A stretch of 64,000 nt of DNA from Pseudomonas mandelii (GCF_900106065.1 NZ_LT629796.1:2330001-2394000); one strand, 5' to 3'; positions 53,249-63,992 are shown, numbered from the stretch's first letter. The notes: generated by a model from the sequence alone, not told the origin. Numbers and translations are program-made.

Positions 53249-54700
53249 TCAGCGTTGCGCTGCGGGTACGCCTTGCAGTTCGGCTTCAGCCTTTGGAGCC
53301 GCGGCCGGCGGATTGGCTGGCCAGGCGTTCAAGTCCAGGTCCAGATCCGGGAATTTGCTCGAATCGAACACCGGCGTCTTGATCCCGGCGGCACGCTGGT
53401 CATCGTAGTCACGCAGGATGCGCATGCCGACCTTGAACAGCAGGAACAGCGCGATCAGGTTCACGAACGCGAGCATGGTCATGGTGATGTCGGCGAAGGC
53501 GAACACCGTGCCGAGGTTTTCGATGGCGCCCCAGAAAATCAACACCAGCACCAGCGTGCGGTAGCCAATCAGCGCCTTGCGGTTTTCACCGATCAGGAAG
53601 CGCAGGTTGCTCTCGCCCAGGTAGTAGTTGTAGAGGATCGAGGTGAACACGAACAACGACAACGCCACGGAAATGAAGCTGCGGCCCCAGTCACCGACCA
53701 CGGCGGCCAGCGAGTTCTGAGTTAAAGCAATGCCGTCGCCTTCGAAGCCTGGGGTGTAGAAACCCGAGAGCAGGATCAGCAATGCGGTGCAGGTGCAGAT
53801 CACGAAAGTATCGAGGAACACGCTGAACGCCTGAACCACGCCTTGTGCCACCGGGTGCTCGACGGAAGCCACGGCCGCCACGTTCGGCGCACTGCCCAGG
53901 CCCGCTTCGTTGGCGAACACGCCACGTTTCACGCCCATGACGATTGCGCTGCCGATCAGGCCGCCGAACGCCTGGTCCAGACCGAAAGCACTTTTGACGA
54001 TGGTCATCAGCATGCCCGGAACCTGATCGAACTGCAGCACGATCACGTAGATGGTCACGCCGATGTACACCAGGGTTTTCACCGGCACCAGCAGGTCAGC
54101 GACCTTGGCGATGCGCTTGATCCCGCCGATGAATACCAGGCCGAGCAGCACCGCCAGGGCCAGGCCTGTGTAGGTGGTGTCGAGGCCGAACGCGTTGTTC
54201 AGCGAGTGAGTCACGGCGTGGGATTGCAGGCCGTTGAAGGCAAACCCGAAGGTCACCAGCAACAGGAACGCCATGATCATGCCCAGCCAGCGTTTCTGCA
54301 GACCGTGCTGGATGTAATAGGACGGGCCGCCACGGTAGGTGCCGTCGGCATCGCAGCGCTTGTAGAGCTGGCCGAGGGAACATTCGAAGAAGCTGCTGGA
54401 CATGCCGACCAGTGCGGTCACCCACATCCAGAACACCGCCCCCGGGCCACCCAGGGTAACGGCGATGCCGACACCGGCGATGTTACCCGCGCCGACACGG
54501 CCGGCGAGGCTGAGCATCAAGGCCTGGAACGAACTGAGTTGGCCGGCGCTGCTTTTCAGGCTGTCGCGGAACACCGCGAACATGTGGAAGAAATGGCGCA
54601 ATTGAACGAAACGCGAGCGGATCGTGAAGTAGCTACCGAGCCCGACAATGAGCACGATCAGTACTTTCCCTGAGAGGAAGTCGTTAATGACTTCGAGCAT
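53249..54700 (-). CDS. AGCS-family sodium:alanine/glycine symporter
   Basis: The 483-residue inner-membrane carrier has about ten helices and the AGCS signatures GRVGAGNIAGVGIAVTLGGP (about 67-86) and GGPSYYIQHGL. Members import alanine, glycine or related small amino acids with Na+. Lying between aspA and ansA, it may supply an amino acid to this catabolic cluster, but aspartate or asparagine uptake is not a proven AGCS activity. The C-terminus has an Ala/Pro-rich soluble tail. Confidence 0.92.
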   Translation of the reverse strand: MLEVINDFLSGKVLIVLIVGLGSYFTIRSRFVQLRHFFHMFAVFRDSLKSSAGQLSSFQALMLSLAGRVGAGNIAGVGIAVTLGGPGAVFWMWVTALVGMSSSFFECSLGQLYKRCDADGTYRGGPSYYIQHGLQKRWLGMIMAFLLLVTFGFAFNGLQSHAVTHSLNNAFGLDTTYTGLALAVLLGLVFIGGIKRIAKVADLLVPVKTLVYIGVTIYVIVLQFDQVPGMLMTIVKSAFGLDQAFGGLIGSAIVMGVKRGVFANEAGLGSAPNVAAVASVEHPVAQGVVQAFSVFLDTFVICTCTALLILLSGFYTPGFEGDGIALTQNSLAAVVGDWGRSFISVALSLFVFTSILYNYYLGESNLRFLIGENRKALIGYRTLVLVLIFWGAIENLGTVFAFADITMTMLAFVNLIALFLLFKVGMRILRDYDDQRAAGIKTPVFDSSKFPDLDLDLNAWPANPPAAAPKAEAELQGVPAAQR

Positions 54701-54984
54701 GGATTATTCCTCGCTGTTTTTTGTGTAGGCAAATGTTGGGCAGGCAGAAACATCGCGTTACACCGGTGTGCACGTGGCACAACAGTGAGGCGAGTGTTCG
54801 TCCCGGGCCCATATCGCAGGTTTGTTATTAGTTCGGGTTTCGCATGGGTTTGGGCCTCGTTACCGACGACCGCTCACGCGAAGAGGGGCGGCACTATACC
54901 TAGGAGAGTGCCGTCCGTCTGCACGGTTGTGGTGCAAGCGACGAAACGAAGCCTTTGAAACACCTGACTTTTTGAGCCAGGCCT

Positions 54985-55074
54985 TTGTAGGCGTGAGCCT
55001 GCTCGCGATGCAGGCACCGCGGTATTTCAGTTACACCGCGTTATCGTTCATCGCGAGCAGGATCACTCCTACAG
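54985..55074. repeat. REP doublet (GAGCCTGCTCGCGAT type)
   Basis: TTGTAGGCGTGAGCCTGCTC and its inverted partner, ending GATCACTCCTACAG, flank a 36-bp spacer that itself has ACACCGCG. The same type occurs at 60612 and, diverged, at 63793. Confidence 0.8.
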
Positions 55075-55100
55075 AAGACGGTTTTCCTTACAAAAGTTAA

Positions 55101-55136
55101 AAAAAAGGGCTTGGGGAATAAATCCCCAAGCCCTCA
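55101..55136 (-). terminator. Terminator of aspA
   Basis: GGGCTTGGGG and CCCCAAGCCC form a perfect 10-bp stem with a 7-nt loop; the minus strand continues into eight T residues. It lies about 85 bp beyond the aspA stop. Confidence 0.92.
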
Positions 55137-55221
55137 AAAGGTGAGAGGTGTCTAGTCCCTCGACCTGGTGAGCGTGTGGCTCCTGGTGCTCTTCGTTAAA
55201 AGAGCAAGAGTCTGCGTTCGG

Positions 55222-56646
<1,425 letters not shown>

Positions 56647-56826
56647 GATAGAAATCATCTCGATAAGGACCCGGTCTGTGCCGGAACGCTGCAAATGCTA
56701 GGCTTGTAGAGAATTTTCGGCCAATGCTGTTAAACACTGGCCTATGCACATTCGGCATAATGCCGGTGTGACGCCGTGTGTGCGGCGAGCGTGTGACCTA
56801 AATTGGTGCGTGTCCGGGAGGACGTG

Positions 56827-57744
56827 ATGAATCTGGAAAGTAAATGGCTCGAGGACTTCAGCGCCTTGGCCGCCACCCGCAGCTTCTCCCAGGCTGCGGA
56901 ACGCCGCTTCGTGACTCAGCCCGCGTTCAGTCGCCGAATCCGCAGCCTGGAAGCCGCGCTGGGGCTGACGTTGGTCAACCGCTCGCGCACGCCGGTCGAA
57001 CTGACGGCGGCGGGGCAGTTGTTCCTGGTGACTGCGCGGACTGTGGTTGAACAGCTCGGCGAAGTGCTGCGCCACCTTCATCACCTGGAAGGCGGGCAGG
57101 GCGAAGTGATGCAAGTGGCTGCCGCTCACTCTTTGGCCTTGGGTTTCTTTCCGCGCTGGATCGCGCAGTTGCGCAATGAAGGCCTGAACATTGCCACGCG
57201 GTTGGTGGCGACCAACGTCGGCGACGCGGTGCATGCGCTGCGCGAGGGCGGTTGCGACTTGATGCTGGCGTTCTATGACCCGGACGCGGCCTTGCAGATG
57301 GACCCGGAAATCTTCCCGTCGCTGCACCTTGGCCACACCGAGATGTTGCCGGTGTGCGCGGCGGATGCCGAGGGCAAACCCTTGTTCGATCTGGAAGGCG
57401 AGGCCAGTGTGCCGCTGCTCGCTTACAGCGCCGGTGCGTTTCTCGGGCGTTCGGTCAATATGCTGCTGCGCCAGCGTGCGCTGCGCTTCACCACCATCTA
57501 TGAGACCGCCATGGCCGACAGCCTGAAAAGCATGGCGCTCGAGGGGTTGGGGATTGCCTGGGTGCCGCAATTGAGCGTGCGTGCCGAACTGGCGCGCGGT
57601 GAACTGGTGGTCTGCGGCGGCCCGCAATGGCATGTGCCGCTGGAGATCCGACTGTATCGCTGCGCGCTGGTGCGCAAGGCGAACGTTCGTTTGCTGTGGC
57701 GCAAACTGGAAGGCGGCGCCGCCCAAGGCACGACGGGTTCCTGA
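56827..57744 (+). CDS. LysR-family regulator beside aspA
   Basis: The 305-residue LysR protein has the N-terminal wHTH (WLEDFSALAATRSFSQAAERRFVTQPAFSRRIRSLE, about 6-42) and an effector domain with HSLALGFFPRW. GGGAGGACGTG precedes the ATG at 56827. Divergent from aspA, it is the obvious candidate for its control, a placement shared with P. aeruginosa. The effector could be aspartate or asparagine; this is inference. Confidence 0.9.
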   Translation: MNLESKWLEDFSALAATRSFSQAAERRFVTQPAFSRRIRSLEAALGLTLVNRSRTPVELTAAGQLFLVTARTVVEQLGEVLRHLHHLEGGQGEVMQVAAAHSLALGFFPRWIAQLRNEGLNIATRLVATNVGDAVHALREGGCDLMLAFYDPDAALQMDPEIFPSLHLGHTEMLPVCAADAEGKPLFDLEGEASVPLLAYSAGAFLGRSVNMLLRQRALRFTTIYETAMADSLKSMALEGLGIAWVPQLSVRAELARGELVVCGGPQWHVPLEIRLYRCALVRKANVRLLWRKLEGGAAQGTTGS

Positions 57745-57762
57745 AACCATTGAAGATCAAAA

Positions 57763-57788
57763 GTGGGAGCGAGCAGGCTCGCTCCCAC
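57763..57788. repeat. REP hairpin (GTGGGAGCGAGC type)
   Basis: Perfect stem GTGGGAGCGAGC / GCTCGCTCCCAC with a short centre, following the LysR gene; same element as 32662 and 53171. Confidence 0.85.
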
Positions 57789-57894
57789 AGGGGATTTGTG
57801 GTGTTCTTTCGCTGACCTTCAAGTCAATAAAACCGGCACTTTGCGCCGTATGACAGATGGTCGTTTCAGGGGCTGTTTATCTGCTTCATTGAGG

Positions 57895-58014
57895 TATACT
57901 GCGCGGCCTTCGGCCGGCTTGACTGGCCATAATTCGTACAATCAAGCCACGCATTTTGCGTGGCTTGTTGTTTTTTGACGCGCCTGCGGGCGCCCAGAGA
58001 GAAGAGGCACGACG
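57895..58014 (+). promoter_or_regulatory. purE leader with candidate attenuator
   Basis: A -10 box TATACT (57895-57900) is followed by a CGGCC-TT-CGGCCG hairpin, then GGCTTGA (57916-57922), which is complementary to TCAAGCC (57942-57948). TCAAGCC also overlaps the left arm of a perfect 11-bp terminator stem (57943-57953 with 57957-57967) followed by TTGTTTTTT. The two pairings exclude each other. No short open frame with purine- or amino-acid-specific codons was noticed. Confidence 0.65.
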
Positions 58015-58506
58015 ATGAGTGCACTGGTTGGCGTGATCATGGGCTCCAAGTCCGATTGGTCCACCCTTAGCCACACCGCCGATATGCTGGAAAAGCTCGG
58101 CATCCCTTACGAGGTGAAAGTGGTCTCTGCCCACCGCACCCCGGACCTGCTGTTCCAGTACGCCGAAGAGGCGGAGGCGCGTGGCATCGAGGTGATCATC
58201 GCCGGTGCCGGCGGCGCGGCCCACTTGCCTGGCATGTGTGCGGCCAAGACCCACCTGCCGGTGCTGGGCGTGCCGGTGCAGTCGTCGATGCTCTCGGGCG
58301 TCGATTCGCTGCTTTCGATCGTGCAGATGCCAGCGGGCATTCCGGTTGCCACCCTGGCCATCGGAAAGGCCGGCGCGATCAACGCAGCCCTGCTGTCGGC
58401 GAGTATCCTCGGCGCCAAGCACCCGCAGTTCCACGCGGTGCTGAAAAAATTCCGCGCTGAGCAGACAGACAGCGTCCTGGAAAATCCAGACCCACGCATC
58501 GCCTGA
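58015..58506 (+). CDS. purE: N5-carboxyaminoimidazole ribonucleotide mutase
   Basis: The 163-residue enzyme rearranges N5-CAIR to CAIR in purine synthesis. The family signatures [17 protein letters not shown] (10-26), [11 protein letters not shown] (about 41-51) and [11 protein letters not shown] (about 64-74) are intact. It is 11 bp upstream of purK, its pathway partner, and follows a structured leader. Confidence 0.96.
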   Translation: MSALVGVIMGSKSDWSTLSHTADMLEKLGIPYEVKVVSAHRTPDLLFQYAEEAEARGIEVIIAGAGGAAHLPGMCAAKTHLPVLGVPVQSSMLSGVDSLLSIVQMPAGIPVATLAIGKAGAINAALLSASILGAKHPQFHAVLKKFRAEQTDSVLENPDPRIA

Positions 58507-58517
58507 GGTTGTTGACG

Positions 58518-59600
58518 ATGAAGATCGGTGTAATCGGTGGCGGCCAGTTGGGCCGCATGTTGGCGTTGGCGGGCACCCCGCTGGGCATGAACTTCGCTTT
58601 CCTGGACCCGGCACCGGATGCTTGCGCAGCCGCGTTGGGCGAACACCTGCGGGCCGATTATGGCGATCAGGACCACCTGCGTCAGCTGGCTGATGAAGTC
58701 GATCTGGTGACCTTCGAGTTCGAAAGTGTCCCGGCTGAAACCGTGGCTTTCCTGTCGCAATTCGTCCCGGTCTACCCGAGCGCCGAAGCCCTGCGCATCG
58801 CCCGCGATCGCTGGTTCGAGAAGAGCATGTTCAAGGACCTGGGGATTCCCACCCCTGCGTTCGCCGACATTCAATCGCAAGCCGATCTGGACGCTGCCGT
58901 GGCGTCGATCGGTCTGCCGGCCGTGCTGAAAACCCGCACCCTGGGTTACGACGGCAAGGGCCAGAAAGTCCTGCGCAAACCGGAAGACGTGGTCGGCACC
59001 TTCGCCGAACTGGGCAGCGTGGCCTGCCTGCTGGAAGGCTTCGTGCCGTTCACCGGCGAGGTCTCGCTGATCGCTGTGCGTGCTCGCGATGGGGAAACCA
59101 GGTTCTATCCGCTGGTTCACAACACCCACGACAGCGGCATCCTCAAACTGTCCGTGGCCAGCACCGACCATCCGCTGCAAGCCTTGGCGGAAGACTATTC
59201 CAGCCGCGTGCTCAAGCAGCTGAATTACGTCGGCGTTATGGCGTTCGAGTTCTTTGAAGTCGACGGTGGCCTCAAGGCCAACGAAATCGCCCCGCGCGTG
59301 CATAACTCGGGTCACTGGACCACTGAAGGCGCCGAGTGCAGCCAGTTCGAAAACCACCTGCGGGCTGTTGCTGGCCTGCCGCTGGGTTCGACGGCGAAGG
59401 TCGGCGAGAGCGCGATGCTCAACTTCATCGGCAAAGTCCCGGAGACTGAAAAGGTCCTGGCCATCGCCGATTGCCATCTGCATCACTATGGCAAAGCGTT
59501 CAAGGCTGGCCGCAAGGTCGGTCATGCCAACCTGCGTTGTGCAAACCGCGAAACACTGGCCGCGCAGATCCTCAAGGTCGAAGCGCTCATCGCCGAATAA
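58518..59600 (+). CDS. purK: N5-carboxyaminoimidazole ribonucleotide synthase
   Basis: The 360-residue ATP-grasp enzyme makes N5-CAIR from AIR, ATP and bicarbonate. The N-terminal dinucleotide-like fold starts KIGVIGGGQLGRMLALAG, the ATP-grasp part shows KTRTLGYDGKGQ (about 137-148) and the C-terminus NEIAPRVHNSGHWTTEG. The ATG at 58518 fits this N-terminus. It completes the purEK operon. Confidence 0.96.
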   Translation: MKIGVIGGGQLGRMLALAGTPLGMNFAFLDPAPDACAAALGEHLRADYGDQDHLRQLADEVDLVTFEFESVPAETVAFLSQFVPVYPSAEALRIARDRWFEKSMFKDLGIPTPAFADIQSQADLDAAVASIGLPAVLKTRTLGYDGKGQKVLRKPEDVVGTFAELGSVACLLEGFVPFTGEVSLIAVRARDGETRFYPLVHNTHDSGILKLSVASTDHPLQALAEDYSSRVLKQLNYVGVMAFEFFEVDGGLKANEIAPRVHNSGHWTTEGAECSQFENHLRAVAGLPLGSTAKVGESAMLNFIGKVPETEKVLAIADCHLHHYGKAFKAGRKVGHANLRCANRETLAAQILKVEALIAE

Positions 59601-59710
59601 ACAGTTTCATGTGGCAGCGGCGGAACCATTCTAGGTCCGCCGTTCTCTCATGGCAGGATGCGAAAGTCTGACTAGGCTTCTGCATTGCCATTCAATCAGA
59701 GGGAAGTGCC

Positions 59711-59956
59711 ATGGGAATTATCGGAACCATCTTTATCGGCTTGATCGTCGGCCTGCTGGCTCGGTTCCTGAAACCGGGTGATGACAGCATGGGCTGGATC
59801 ATGACCATCCTGCTCGGTATCGGCGGTTCGCTGGCGGCCACTTATGGCGGCCAGGCTCTGGGCATCTATCACGCAGGCGAAGGTGCAGGCTTCATCGGTG
59901 CGCTGGTCGGTGCGGTGGTGCTGCTGGTGATCTACGGTTTGATCAGAAAGAACTGA
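59711..59956 (+). CDS. GlsB/YeaQ/YmgE-type small membrane protein
   Basis: An 81-residue protein made of three hydrophobic Gly-rich helices (IGTIFIGLIVGLLARFL, WIMTILLGIGGSLAATYGG, FIGALVGAVVLLVIYGLI). This is the transglycosylase-associated/GlsB family, small inner-membrane proteins induced by stress, with unknown mechanism. GAGGGAAG lies before the ATG. It appears monocistronic after purK. Confidence 0.88.
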   Translation: MGIIGTIFIGLIVGLLARFLKPGDDSMGWIMTILLGIGGSLAATYGGQALGIYHAGEGAGFIGALVGAVVLLVIYGLIRKN

Positions 59957-60045
59957 TTCAAGCGACGAAGTCCTCTCCGCGCCGCACGCGGGGAGGGCTA
60001 GAATGCTCGGCGTTGCACAGACCTCTCCTTATGCCGAGCACCTTC

Positions 60046-60582
60046 ATGCGCCGTTTTCTGCTGACTATTCTTTTACTGGGTACGGGCCTTGCCCATGCCG
60101 GCGAACTGCCGGAAACCGACTGGCTCGAACTGATGCCCAAGTCGGACCAGAAAGCCCTCGAGGCCATGCCCGAAATCGACCACAACTCCCCCGAAGGCGA
60201 TGGCACCTTTACTGAAAAAGGTGGCATGAAGCAGAGCAAGGGCTTGCCGGCGGTGATGTATTCGACCAAAACCGTGCCGTCGATGAACGACAAGAACATC
60301 CGCATCGGCGGTTATCCGGTACCGCTGGAGTCCGACGCCAAGGGCCGCAGCACGCTGTTCTTCCTTGTCCCGTACCCGGGCGCCTGCATCCACGTGCCGC
60401 CACCGCCACCTAACCAATTGGTGTTGGTGCGTTATCCGAAGGGTTTGAAGCTGGACGATATCTACACACCGCTGTGGGTGACCGGCACGCTGAAGGTCGA
60501 GAAGGTCAACAATGATTTGGCTGACGCGGCGTATGCGCTGGATGCGGCGAAGGTGCGGGTGGTGCAGGAGTCGGATTTGTAA
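60046..60582 (+). CDS. Secreted DUF3299 family protein
   Basis: The 178-residue protein has a signal peptide (about 1-19, ending AHA) and the DUF3299 pattern: ELPETDWLELMP early, then IRIGGYPVPLE, LFFLVPYPGACIHVPPPPPNQLV with a conserved Cys and His, and TPLWVTGTLKVE. The CxH in a Pro-rich loop suggests a metal or heme-like site, but the family has no assigned activity. The ATG at 60046 starts the signal peptide; ATGs at 60013 and 60031 are in frame upstream. Confidence 0.8.
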   Translation: MRRFLLTILLLGTGLAHAGELPETDWLELMPKSDQKALEAMPEIDHNSPEGDGTFTEKGGMKQSKGLPAVMYSTKTVPSMNDKNIRIGGYPVPLESDAKGRSTLFFLVPYPGACIHVPPPPPNQLVLVRYPKGLKLDDIYTPLWVTGTLKVEKVNNDLADAAYALDAAKVRVVQESDL

Positions 60583-60611
60583 CAGCGCCAACCAGACTGG
60601 CAAAGATCCAC

Positions 60612-60699
60612 TGTGTGCGAGCCTGCTCGCGATAGCGGTGTAACAGCCAATATTGATGTTGGATGTTATGACGTCATCGCGAGCAGGCTCGCTCCCACA
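60612..60699. repeat. REP doublet (GCGAGCCTGCTCGCGAT type)
   Basis: TGTGTGCGAGCCTGCTCGCG and its inverted partner GAGCAGGCTCGCTCCCACA flank a spacer of about 45 bp. It lies between two convergent genes. Confidence 0.82.
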
Positions 60700-60717
60700 T
60701 TGGTTTTGTGGTGTTGA

Positions 60718-61617
60718 TTATAAAAGGTTGCTGGCGATGCTGACTTCGAGAGTGTGGGTGGCGCCGGGTTTCAGCGTCACCACATCATCCATCACATTCG
60801 CCGTCTCGATGCACAGCATCTTCTGCCAGCCATCGTCGGCCATGTCGCTGAACGCCACCGCGCGTTCGATCCACGGGTTCCAGATCACCGCCGAGCGCGA
60901 ACCACTGCTGGTCAGCTCAATGCGCCGTTTCCAGGCCGGGTCGACAATGCTCAGCTTCGCCGGGGTATCGAGGTAGATACGGTCGGTTTCGCCGGTAAAG
61001 CGCAGATCGCCGGTCTGGGTCACGGTTTTCCAGTCGTCCAGCGTTTCGATATAGCTCAAGCCATCCAGCCCTTCGACATGCACCGTGCGCACATCACTGA
61101 CAGCGAAGTAACTGTGCAACGCCTGGCTGATGGTGACGGTATCGGTGCCCTGATTGTGGCTGGTCAAGCTGATGTGCAGTTGCTCATCCAGACGGATGCT
61201 CAACTTCAGATCCACCTGATGTGGCCAGCCTGGAAAGCCGCCTTCGGGGTAGGGCAGGACGAATTCCACCTTCAGGCTCTCACCCTCGGTTTCTATGCCG
61301 CCCAATTCCCAATCCATCGCCCGGACAAAACCGTGGGCAGTCGGCGGTTCGTTGCTGACGCGCATCGCCTGGACGCTTTGCGGGTTGCGCTTGAAATTGC
61401 CGAACCACGGCCAGCACACCGGCACGCCGGCGCGGATGCTCTTGCCAGTCTTGAACACGGCCTCATCGTTAAGCCAGATCAGCGGCGGTTGGCCGGCCAA
61501 TTGATAACTGAGGATGTGCGCGCCTTGCTGCGCAACCAGCAATTCGGCCTGACCGTGGCGGATGCGCCAGCAGTTCAGTTCATCCAGTTTCACGGCTTCA
61601 ACGTTGGGCGTGCTCAT
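60718..61617 (-). CDS. D-hexose-6-phosphate mutarotase (YeaD-like)
   Basis: The 299-residue aldose-1-epimerase fold enzyme interconverts anomers of glucose-6-phosphate-type sugars. Family segments are LLVAQQGAHILSYQ, GKSIRAGVPVCWPWFGNF (about 59-76), HGFVRAMDWEL, ALHSYFAVSDV with a catalytic-site His and the CIETAN motif near the C-terminus. The ATG at 61617 fits the family start. It is single-gene and its partner pathway is general sugar phosphate metabolism. Confidence 0.9.
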   Translation of the reverse strand: MSTPNVEAVKLDELNCWRIRHGQAELLVAQQGAHILSYQLAGQPPLIWLNDEAVFKTGKSIRAGVPVCWPWFGNFKRNPQSVQAMRVSNEPPTAHGFVRAMDWELGGIETEGESLKVEFVLPYPEGGFPGWPHQVDLKLSIRLDEQLHISLTSHNQGTDTVTISQALHSYFAVSDVRTVHVEGLDGLSYIETLDDWKTVTQTGDLRFTGETDRIYLDTPAKLSIVDPAWKRRIELTSSGSRSAVIWNPWIERAVAFSDMADDGWQKMLCIETANVMDDVVTLKPGATHTLEVSIASNLL

Positions 61618-61674
61618 GGGGCAACTCTCGATCAGGAACAATGACTGCAATGGACCGCAGAAAGGTCGCCGTGT

Positions 61675-62079
61675 TTAACGCGCGCGTGGAGGAACCGAAC
61701 GAGTACGGCCGCTGCCATCAATCGCGACAAACACAAACACGGCTTCAGTCACTTTACGCCACTCGCTGGACAGCGGATCGTCGCTCCAGACTTCGACCAT
61801 CATCTGAATCGAGCTGCGGCCGATTTCCAGCGCCTGGGTATAGAAGGAAAGCTGAGCGCCCACCGCCACCGGGACCAGGAACGCCATGCGATCAATCGCC
61901 ACGGTTGCTACGCGCCCACCCGCAACTTTGCTGGCCATTGCGGTGCCGGCCAAATCCATCTGTGCCACCAGCCAGCCGCCGAAAATATCGCCAAAGCCGT
62001 TGGTTTCACGCGGAAGCGCGGTGATTTGCAGGGCAAGGTCGCCTTGCGGAATTGGATCTTCTTGTTCGAGCTCTATCAT
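61675..62079 (-). CDS. YciA-type acyl-CoA thioesterase
   Basis: The 134-residue hotdog enzyme hydrolyses acyl-CoA. It has TNGFGDIFGGWLVAQMDLAG (about 26-45), where the family usually has N...G and D as catalytic-site residues, and VAIDRMAFLVPVAVG. It is shorter and of a different subgroup from the thioesterase at 17270. It lies upstream of and in the same direction as the mutarotase gene, with a 57-bp gap. Confidence 0.88.
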   Translation of the reverse strand: MIELEQEDPIPQGDLALQITALPRETNGFGDIFGGWLVAQMDLAGTAMASKVAGGRVATVAIDRMAFLVPVAVGAQLSFYTQALEIGRSSIQMMVEVWSDDPLSSEWRKVTEAVFVFVAIDGSGRTRSVPPRAR

Positions 62080-62462
62080 GCCGGGGGTGCCTCTGACCCG
62101 TGACTCTTCATTGGTACTTCAGGTGAATAGCCGTCTCAAGAAAAAACGATTCAGCCCCGAACATACTACGTTCGTCACGTTTTTCGAAAGGCGCCTAAAG
62201 GGAAACTCTGCGAAACCGACTGAGCCACGCAATGACCTTGCCAGTCATCCAGCGCGTTTTCGCACAGCAACCCCTTACAAATGCTGCAACGCAGCGAGTA
62301 TATCGATCGGTAGACTCCGAGACGACCGTCCGGTTCTCATTTTGACCGTCAAATACGCACCTCTATGTGCTTTTTCGAACAATTTGCTATCGTGCCGGAC
62401 CTGCCCAAGCCCTCGCCAGCGTTGTTGGGGTTGCAGATCCGACTATAAGAGAAGCCCTTGCC
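62080..62462. other. Divergent gap before the MFS gene
   Basis: 383 bp with no gene that I can support. TTGACC at 62342 followed by TATGTG after 16 bp is a weak promoter candidate for the MFS gene. The ribosome site AGAGAAG lies before the ATG at 62463. Confidence 0.45.
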
Positions 62463-63761
62463 ATGACCACAGCGCCCTCTAGCATCGCGCAGCCGACCCA
62501 GCCCGCACGCCCGTTAACCCGTAGCGACTACAAGACGTTATCGCTGTCTGCCTTGGGCGGTGCACTGGAGTTTTACGACTTCATCATCTTCGTGTTCTTC
62601 GCCACGGTGGTGGGCAAACTGTTCTTCCCGGCGGACATGCCCGAGTGGCTGCGCCTGATGCAGACGTTCGGCATTTTCGCCGCCGGCTACCTCGCTCGTC
62701 CGTTGGGCGGCATTGTGATGGCCCATTTCGGCGACCTGCTTGGCCGCAAAAAGATGTTCACCCTGAGCATTTTCATGATGGCGGTGCCGACCCTGATCAT
62801 GGGTCTGCTGCCGACTTATGCGCAGATCGGCATGTGGGCGCCGATCCTGTTGCTGTTGATGCGGGTGATTCAAGGCGCGGCGATTGGCGGTGAAGTGCCG
62901 GGCGCGTGGGTATTCGTTTCCGAACACGTGCCGCAGCGACATATCGGTTATGCCTGCGGCACCCTGACGAGCGGTCTGACGGCTGGCATCCTCCTGGGTT
63001 CATTGGTCGCCACGGCGATCAACAGCATTTACACCCCGCTGGAAGTGTCCGATTACGCCTGGCGGATCCCGTTCCTGCTGGGTGGCGTGTTCGGTCTGTT
63101 CTCGGTCTACCTGCGCCGCTGGTTGCACGAGACCCCAGTGTTTGCCGAACTGCAACTGCGCAAGGCCCTGGCCGAAGAAGTGCCGCTGCGCGCGGTGCTG
63201 CGTGACCATCGCGGTGCGATCCTGATTTCCATGTTGCTGACCTGGCTGCTGTCCGCCGGCATCATCGTGGTCATTCTGATGACGCCGACCGTGCTGCAGA
63301 CCGTTTACCACTTCTCGCCAACTACCGCGTTGCAGGCCAACAGCCTGGCGATCGTGTTCCTGAGTGTAGGTTGCGTGGCTTCCGGTGCCCTGGCTGACCG
63401 TTTCGGCGCTGGCCGAGTGTTTGTGTTTGGCAGCGCCGCGCTGTTGATCAGCTCGTGGACGTTCTATCACAGCCTGTTCAACCACCCGGACTGGCTGTTC
63501 CCGATGTACGCCTTGACCGGTTTCCTGGTCGGGACCATCGGTGCAGTGCCCTACGTGATGGTCAAAGCCTTTCCAGCGGTGGTGCGCTTCAGCGGGTTGT
63601 CGTTCTCCTACAACCTGGCCTATGCGATTTTCGGTGGTTTGACGCCGATGGTGGTGACGCTGCTGCTCAAGGAAAGCCCGATGGGACCTGCCTACTACGT
63701 GGCGATCATTTGCGGGGTCGGGATTCTGGTGGGTGCGTATCTTTGGAAGAAGGGTCGCTGA
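62463..63761 (+). CDS. MFS transporter, metabolite:H+ symporter group
   Basis: The 432-residue inner-membrane carrier has 12 predicted helices and MHS-family motifs: GGALEFYDFIIFVFFATVVG near the N-terminus, FGDLLGRKKMFTLSIFMMA (loop 2-3) and RVIQGAAIGGEVPGAWVFVSE (helix 5). This group carries dicarboxylates, proline/betaine or similar with H+. The ATG at 62463 precedes the first conserved segment. A similar gene lies before pst genes in P. aeruginosa. Substrate unknown. Confidence 0.9.
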   Translation: MTTAPSSIAQPTQPARPLTRSDYKTLSLSALGGALEFYDFIIFVFFATVVGKLFFPADMPEWLRLMQTFGIFAAGYLARPLGGIVMAHFGDLLGRKKMFTLSIFMMAVPTLIMGLLPTYAQIGMWAPILLLLMRVIQGAAIGGEVPGAWVFVSEHVPQRHIGYACGTLTSGLTAGILLGSLVATAINSIYTPLEVSDYAWRIPFLLGGVFGLFSVYLRRWLHETPVFAELQLRKALAEEVPLRAVLRDHRGAILISMLLTWLLSAGIIVVILMTPTVLQTVYHFSPTTALQANSLAIVFLSVGCVASGALADRFGAGRVFVFGSAALLISSWTFYHSLFNHPDWLFPMYALTGFLVGTIGAVPYVMVKAFPAVVRFSGLSFSYNLAYAIFGGLTPMVVTLLLKESPMGPAYYVAIICGVGILVGAYLWKKGR

Positions 63762-63792
63762 TCCCCGAAACTGTCTGTAGCTGTACCGGCCC

Positions 63793-63857
63793 TATCGCAA
63801 GCAGGCTAGCGCCCACATTGAATTGCATTGCAATGTGGGGCTAGCCTGCTAGCGATT
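63793..63857. repeat. Diverged REP doublet after the MFS gene
   Basis: TATCGCAAGCAGGCTAGCGC and CTAGCCTGCTAGCGATT, with CCACATTG/CAATGTGG nearer the centre, form one long hairpin around GCATTGC-type bases. It probably also ends MFS transcription. Confidence 0.78.
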
Positions 63858-63908
63858 TGGGGCGCATGAATTATCCGGTAAAAACTCGAATGCTGGCCTT
63901 TCATCCAA

Positions 63909-63926
63909 TTGTCATATTTCAGCCAT
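63909..63926 (+). promoter_or_regulatory. Pho-box-like site
   Basis: TTGTCATATTTCAGCCAT has two 7-bp units, TTGTCAT and CAGCCAT, spaced by 4 bp, close to the PhoB pattern of repeated CTGTCAT (6 of 7 and 5 of 7). It lies about 67 bp before the start at 63993 and would make that gene phosphate-responsive. Confidence 0.6.
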
Positions 63927-63992
63927 AGAGTGTTCACACGGCCTGCTGATACTTGGCCCCGACTAACACACCCTATCTGCTAGGAGTAAGGC

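Larger units (their letters stand above)
54701..55221. other. Gap between symporter and aspA genes
   Basis: 520 bp without a credible gene. It contains the upstream region of the symporter (54701-54980), a REP doublet (54985-55074) and the aspA terminator (55101-55136). No recognisable operator was found. Confidence 0.6.
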
